From JAUXEH01 sp965533275 (GTDB lineage Bacteria; Acidobacteriota; Aminicenantia; Aminicenantales; Aminicenantaceae), in the NCBI GenBank assembly GCA_965533275.1, contig CBESWG010000003.1:111778-175777 (forward strand): a DNA stretch of 64,000 bases, written 5' to 3'. The position numbers and the translations under genes are program-made. The notes below the pieces were generated by a model. That model had not been told where the DNA came from and ran no database searches. It saw only the letters and a program-made list of their open reading frames with translations. Shown piece by piece: positions 61,975 through 64,000 of this stretch (positions are counted from its first letter, which is position 1; every line of letters begins with the position of its first letter).

Positions 61975-62247
61975 TCAGGCGGTTTTACGCAGAAAAACCA
62001 GGCGGGCCAGCAGGAATCCGGCGATCAGCGCCAAAAAGCCCATGATGGTCCCCATGACCAGGGCACCCTTCACCGCGCCTTCCTCTATGAATCCCGCGAT
62101 GACCTCCAGCACAAAAATGACGTAGGCATACTCCAACACTACCGGCAGCCACTGCCACCATTTGAGTGCCAGGTTACGTTTCTTGGTCCATTGGATGATG
62201 CGGATCAGAAGTGCTGTGGTCACCGCCCCGATTAAGATGTGGATCAT
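61975..62247 (-). CDS. rdhB: RdhB-like membrane anchor of the reductive dehalogenase
   Basis: The 90-residue product has three membrane helices: IHILIGAVTTALLIRII, WLPVVLEYAYVIFVLEVIAGF and ALVMGTIMGFLALIAGFLLARLVF. The E-E pair in GFIEEGAVKGA ahead of the last helix corresponds to the EE-x-x-R-A-A motif of RdhB anchors. Size and immediate adjacency to rdhA agree with this. AAAGGAG precedes the ATG by eight bases. It would tether RdhA to the outer face of the cytoplasmic membrane. Confidence 0.8.
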   Translation of the reverse strand: MIHILIGAVTTALLIRIIQWTKKRNLALKWWQWLPVVLEYAYVIFVLEVIAGFIEEGAVKGALVMGTIMGFLALIAGFLLARLVFLRKTA

Positions 62248-62411
62248 GAGAGGGACTCCTTTATTGATTTTGCATGTGTCGCAGTTTCAGGCGTAATATA
62301 ATATCATAATGGGATCGGGCTTCAACAATTTCTTTATGCAGAAGAGCTTCCGCGGCTTGGGCCGGCTCATCAGACAGGGCTGACCAGACAGCCACATCTA
62401 AGAGGAGAGAC

Positions 62412-63755
62412 ATGAACAGACGGAACTTGCTGATCGTTGGGATCGGGATTTTGCTGTGCAATTTGATGTTTCCCGCTGCACTGTCTGCCCAGAGGACAGG
62501 GTATTCTCAGGAAGAATTCGATAGGCGCCGCAGCGCCCTGATGGAAGCGGTGGGGGATGGCATGATCGTCCTCTTCGGGGATGCGCAGCCCCAGCCGGGT
62601 GCCCACTTCAGGCAGGACAACGATTTTTTCTACTATACGGGGATCGAGGACCTCAACGCCCTACTGCTCATGGCGCCCGGGTCGGGCGATAGCCATCTCT
62701 TCCTGCCTCGTCAGACTCCACGAGAAGAGATGGTCGAAGGACCGAACCTGCTCAAGAACATGGAAGGGGGGGGATCGCATGGATTCACCGCCATTCATCC
62801 CCTCAGTTACTTCGATGAGTTTCTGGCACGGAGGGCGCGGCAGTTCGGCCTGATGTTCCACCTGAGGCTCTCTCCGCGCGACACCATCGATAACGCGCGC
62901 TGGGAGACCCGCATTTTCGCCGGGCGGAAGAACCGCACCCACTACAACGACCAGATCTCGCTGGATGCGTACCGGATCAAGAAACTTAAAGAGCGTTACC
63001 CCATGTGTGATTTCCTGGATGTAACAGCGCACATCGACCGGATGCGGTTGATCAAGACGCCGGAAGAGATCGATATCCTCCGCCGCAACGGCAGGGTCTC
63101 GGCTGCCGCGGTCAAGGCCGCCATGTTGGGCACCCGCCCGGGTGTCTTCGAATACGAGATCGAAGCGGAGGCCCTGTATGTGATCTTCAGACATGGGGCC
63201 CGCGGCCCGGCCTATCCCCCCATCGTGGGCTCCGGGCCCAATTCCTGCATCTGGCACTACGATCGCAACGATCGCCGTGTCGAGGGAGGCGACCTGGTGC
63301 TCATGGATTTCGGGGCCGACTTGGATCACCTCTGCATGGACATCAGCCGGACCTGGCCCGCCTCCGGAAAATTTGCAGCCGAACAGAGGGAAGCCTACCG
63401 GGTAGTGCTCGAGGTCCAGAAAGCCTGCATCGAGGCATACCGTCCGGGTGTGACAGTGGAACAGGTGAGGGAGCATGTGGCCCGGGTCATGAGCCAGAAG
63501 GGCATGGATTCTCGCGGGCTCAGAGGCGGTTTCGGCCACCATGTCGGTCTGGCCACACACGATGTAAGCTACTCGGGCCCGCTTCAGGAAGGGATGGTGT
63601 TCGCCATCGAACCGGGGCTGTATTACCCGGACTTGGGCTTCGGCATCCGCATCGAAGACACCGTCCTCATCACGAAGGACGGCTGCGAGGTCTTGACCCG
63701 CGAGGTGCCCAAAGAGATCGGAGAGATCGAGCGCCTGCTGGCAGCCCGCAGATAG
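62412..63755 (+). CDS. Exported M24B aminopeptidase P (Xaa-Pro aminopeptidase)
   Basis: The 447-residue product has a signal peptide ending AALSAQ. The N-terminal creatinase-like domain (YSQEEFDRRRSALMEAV, DNDFFYYTGIEDLNALLLM) precedes the pita-bread domain with its five metal ligands: DFGADLDHLCMDISRTW (two Asp), GFGHHVGLATHD (His), FAIEPGLYYP (Glu) and GIRIEDTVLIT (Glu). GAGGAGAG lies just before the ATG. It removes N-terminal residues before proline, probably in the periplasm, in line with other peptidases in the window. Confidence 0.93.
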   Translation: MNRRNLLIVGIGILLCNLMFPAALSAQRTGYSQEEFDRRRSALMEAVGDGMIVLFGDAQPQPGAHFRQDNDFFYYTGIEDLNALLLMAPGSGDSHLFLPRQTPREEMVEGPNLLKNMEGGGSHGFTAIHPLSYFDEFLARRARQFGLMFHLRLSPRDTIDNARWETRIFAGRKNRTHYNDQISLDAYRIKKLKERYPMCDFLDVTAHIDRMRLIKTPEEIDILRRNGRVSAAAVKAAMLGTRPGVFEYEIEAEALYVIFRHGARGPAYPPIVGSGPNSCIWHYDRNDRRVEGGDLVLMDFGADLDHLCMDISRTWPASGKFAAEQREAYRVVLEVQKACIEAYRPGVTVEQVREHVARVMSQKGMDSRGLRGGFGHHVGLATHDVSYSGPLQEGMVFAIEPGLYYPDLGFGIRIEDTVLITKDGCEVLTREVPKEIGEIERLLAARR

Positions 63756-63756
63756 G

Positions 63757-64000
63757 TTAAGATTTAGACTTAGCCCTGGCCATGAACTGCTCCCGGTCGA
63801 TGATGGCCCGGGTGTGCGTCCCCTGCCCGACAACCCCGGAGCCGTCCCAGGCCTGGACCGCGAATTCCAGCACCCGGTCCGCCCGCTTGACCAGCGTGGC
63901 CTCTGCCGTAACCCGGCCCCCCAGCGGCGTGGCGCGAATGTGTTCCACCTCGACCCGTGTGCCGACTGTGGTCCACCCCTCGGCCAGAAAGCCCTGGACC
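63757..64000 (-). CDS. C-terminal part of a thioesterase-like hotdog protein (truncated by the window)
   Basis: The frame runs from the window edge to TAA at 63759-63757. Its ~80 residues (VQGFLAEGWTTVGTRVEVEHIRATPLGGRVTAEATLV ... VGQGTHTRAIID) match the second half of FlK-like hotdog thioesterases. The start is outside the window. It is convergent with the aminopeptidase gene, with one base between the stops. Confidence 0.75.
   Translation of the reverse strand, partial: VQGFLAEGWTTVGTRVEVEHIRATPLGGRVTAEATLVKRADRVLEFAVQAWDGSGVVGQGTHTRAIIDREQFMARAKSKS

Noticed and set aside
1..64000. tRNA or rRNA genes, CRISPR arrays, transposases and integrases
   Set aside because: No cloverleaf-like segments, regularly spaced repeats or recombinase motifs (DDE, Tyr/Ser recombinase) were noticed in reading; a covariance-model scan would be needed for certainty.

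Overview
The window reads as a chromosomal segment of a free-living, GC-rich (roughly 60 %) Gram-negative-type bacterium. The gene content is what is commonly met in Acidobacteriota and especially the candidate phylum Aminicenantes: VWFA-related secreted proteins, six-bladed beta-propeller lipoproteins, CBM9-like/DUF5916 outer-membrane proteins, Asp-box (sortilin-like) propeller proteins, and PadR plus prefix-domain FtsX permease pairs. This placement is inference from gene families. No rRNA, tRNA, CRISPR array, insertion sequence or phage gene was recognised, and no gene-free stretch exceeds about 300 bases.

Layout. 0-11 kb: exported proteins (S41 peptidase, ten-Asp-box propeller, DUF5916 barrel), then on the minus strand a hydrolase / YoaP-type acetyltransferase / aldo-keto-reductase-like operon and an exported ankyrin-PD40 protein. 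11-13.4 kb: a two-gene ABC exporter (NatAB type). 13.5-19.5 kb: a tight minus-strand array PadR - FtsX-type permease - 60-aa ORF - CYTH/CHAD protein - ParA ATPase - SixA-like phosphatase, most junctions overlapping or within a few bases. 20-25.8 kb: a repeat-rich surface protein, a predicted beta-barrel, an OmpR-type two-component system and a PEGA-like protein; three TTAAT boxes phased at exactly 11 bp precede the barrel gene. 26-36.4 kb: a Tat-exported gamma-glutamyltransferase-like protein, the RNA helicase HrpA, and several damaged genes (an aminotransferase, two VWFA-like genes, an ABC ATPase/membrane protein chimera). 36.5-40.5 kb: two paralogous propeller lipoproteins, small exported proteins and a STAS protein.

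40.5-52 kb is a glycogen/alpha-glucan island: glgA-glgB-GH57(DUF3536)-malQ on the plus strand, converging on galT, glgP and glgC on the minus strand. Together these make ADP-glucose, polymerise and branch glucan, and degrade it by phosphorolysis and glucanotransfer. 52-58 kb holds ion transport genes: a double-length CNNM/CorC protein, CorA, a LapA-like small protein and an SLC13 permease. 58-64 kb holds secreted M28 and M24 peptidases flanking an rdhB-rdhA pair (membrane anchor plus Tat-exported reductive dehalogenase), and ends in a truncated thioesterase.

The most unusual features are: (i) the PadR-to-SixA operon, which joins a polyphosphate-binding (CHAD) protein to a ParA positioning ATPase and suggests a polyphosphate-granule partition or turnover module; (ii) the complete rdhBA pair; (iii) the phased repeat array beside the two-component system; (iv) a cluster of internally deleted genes between 27.7 and 35.2 kb, which is either real decay or an assembly problem.
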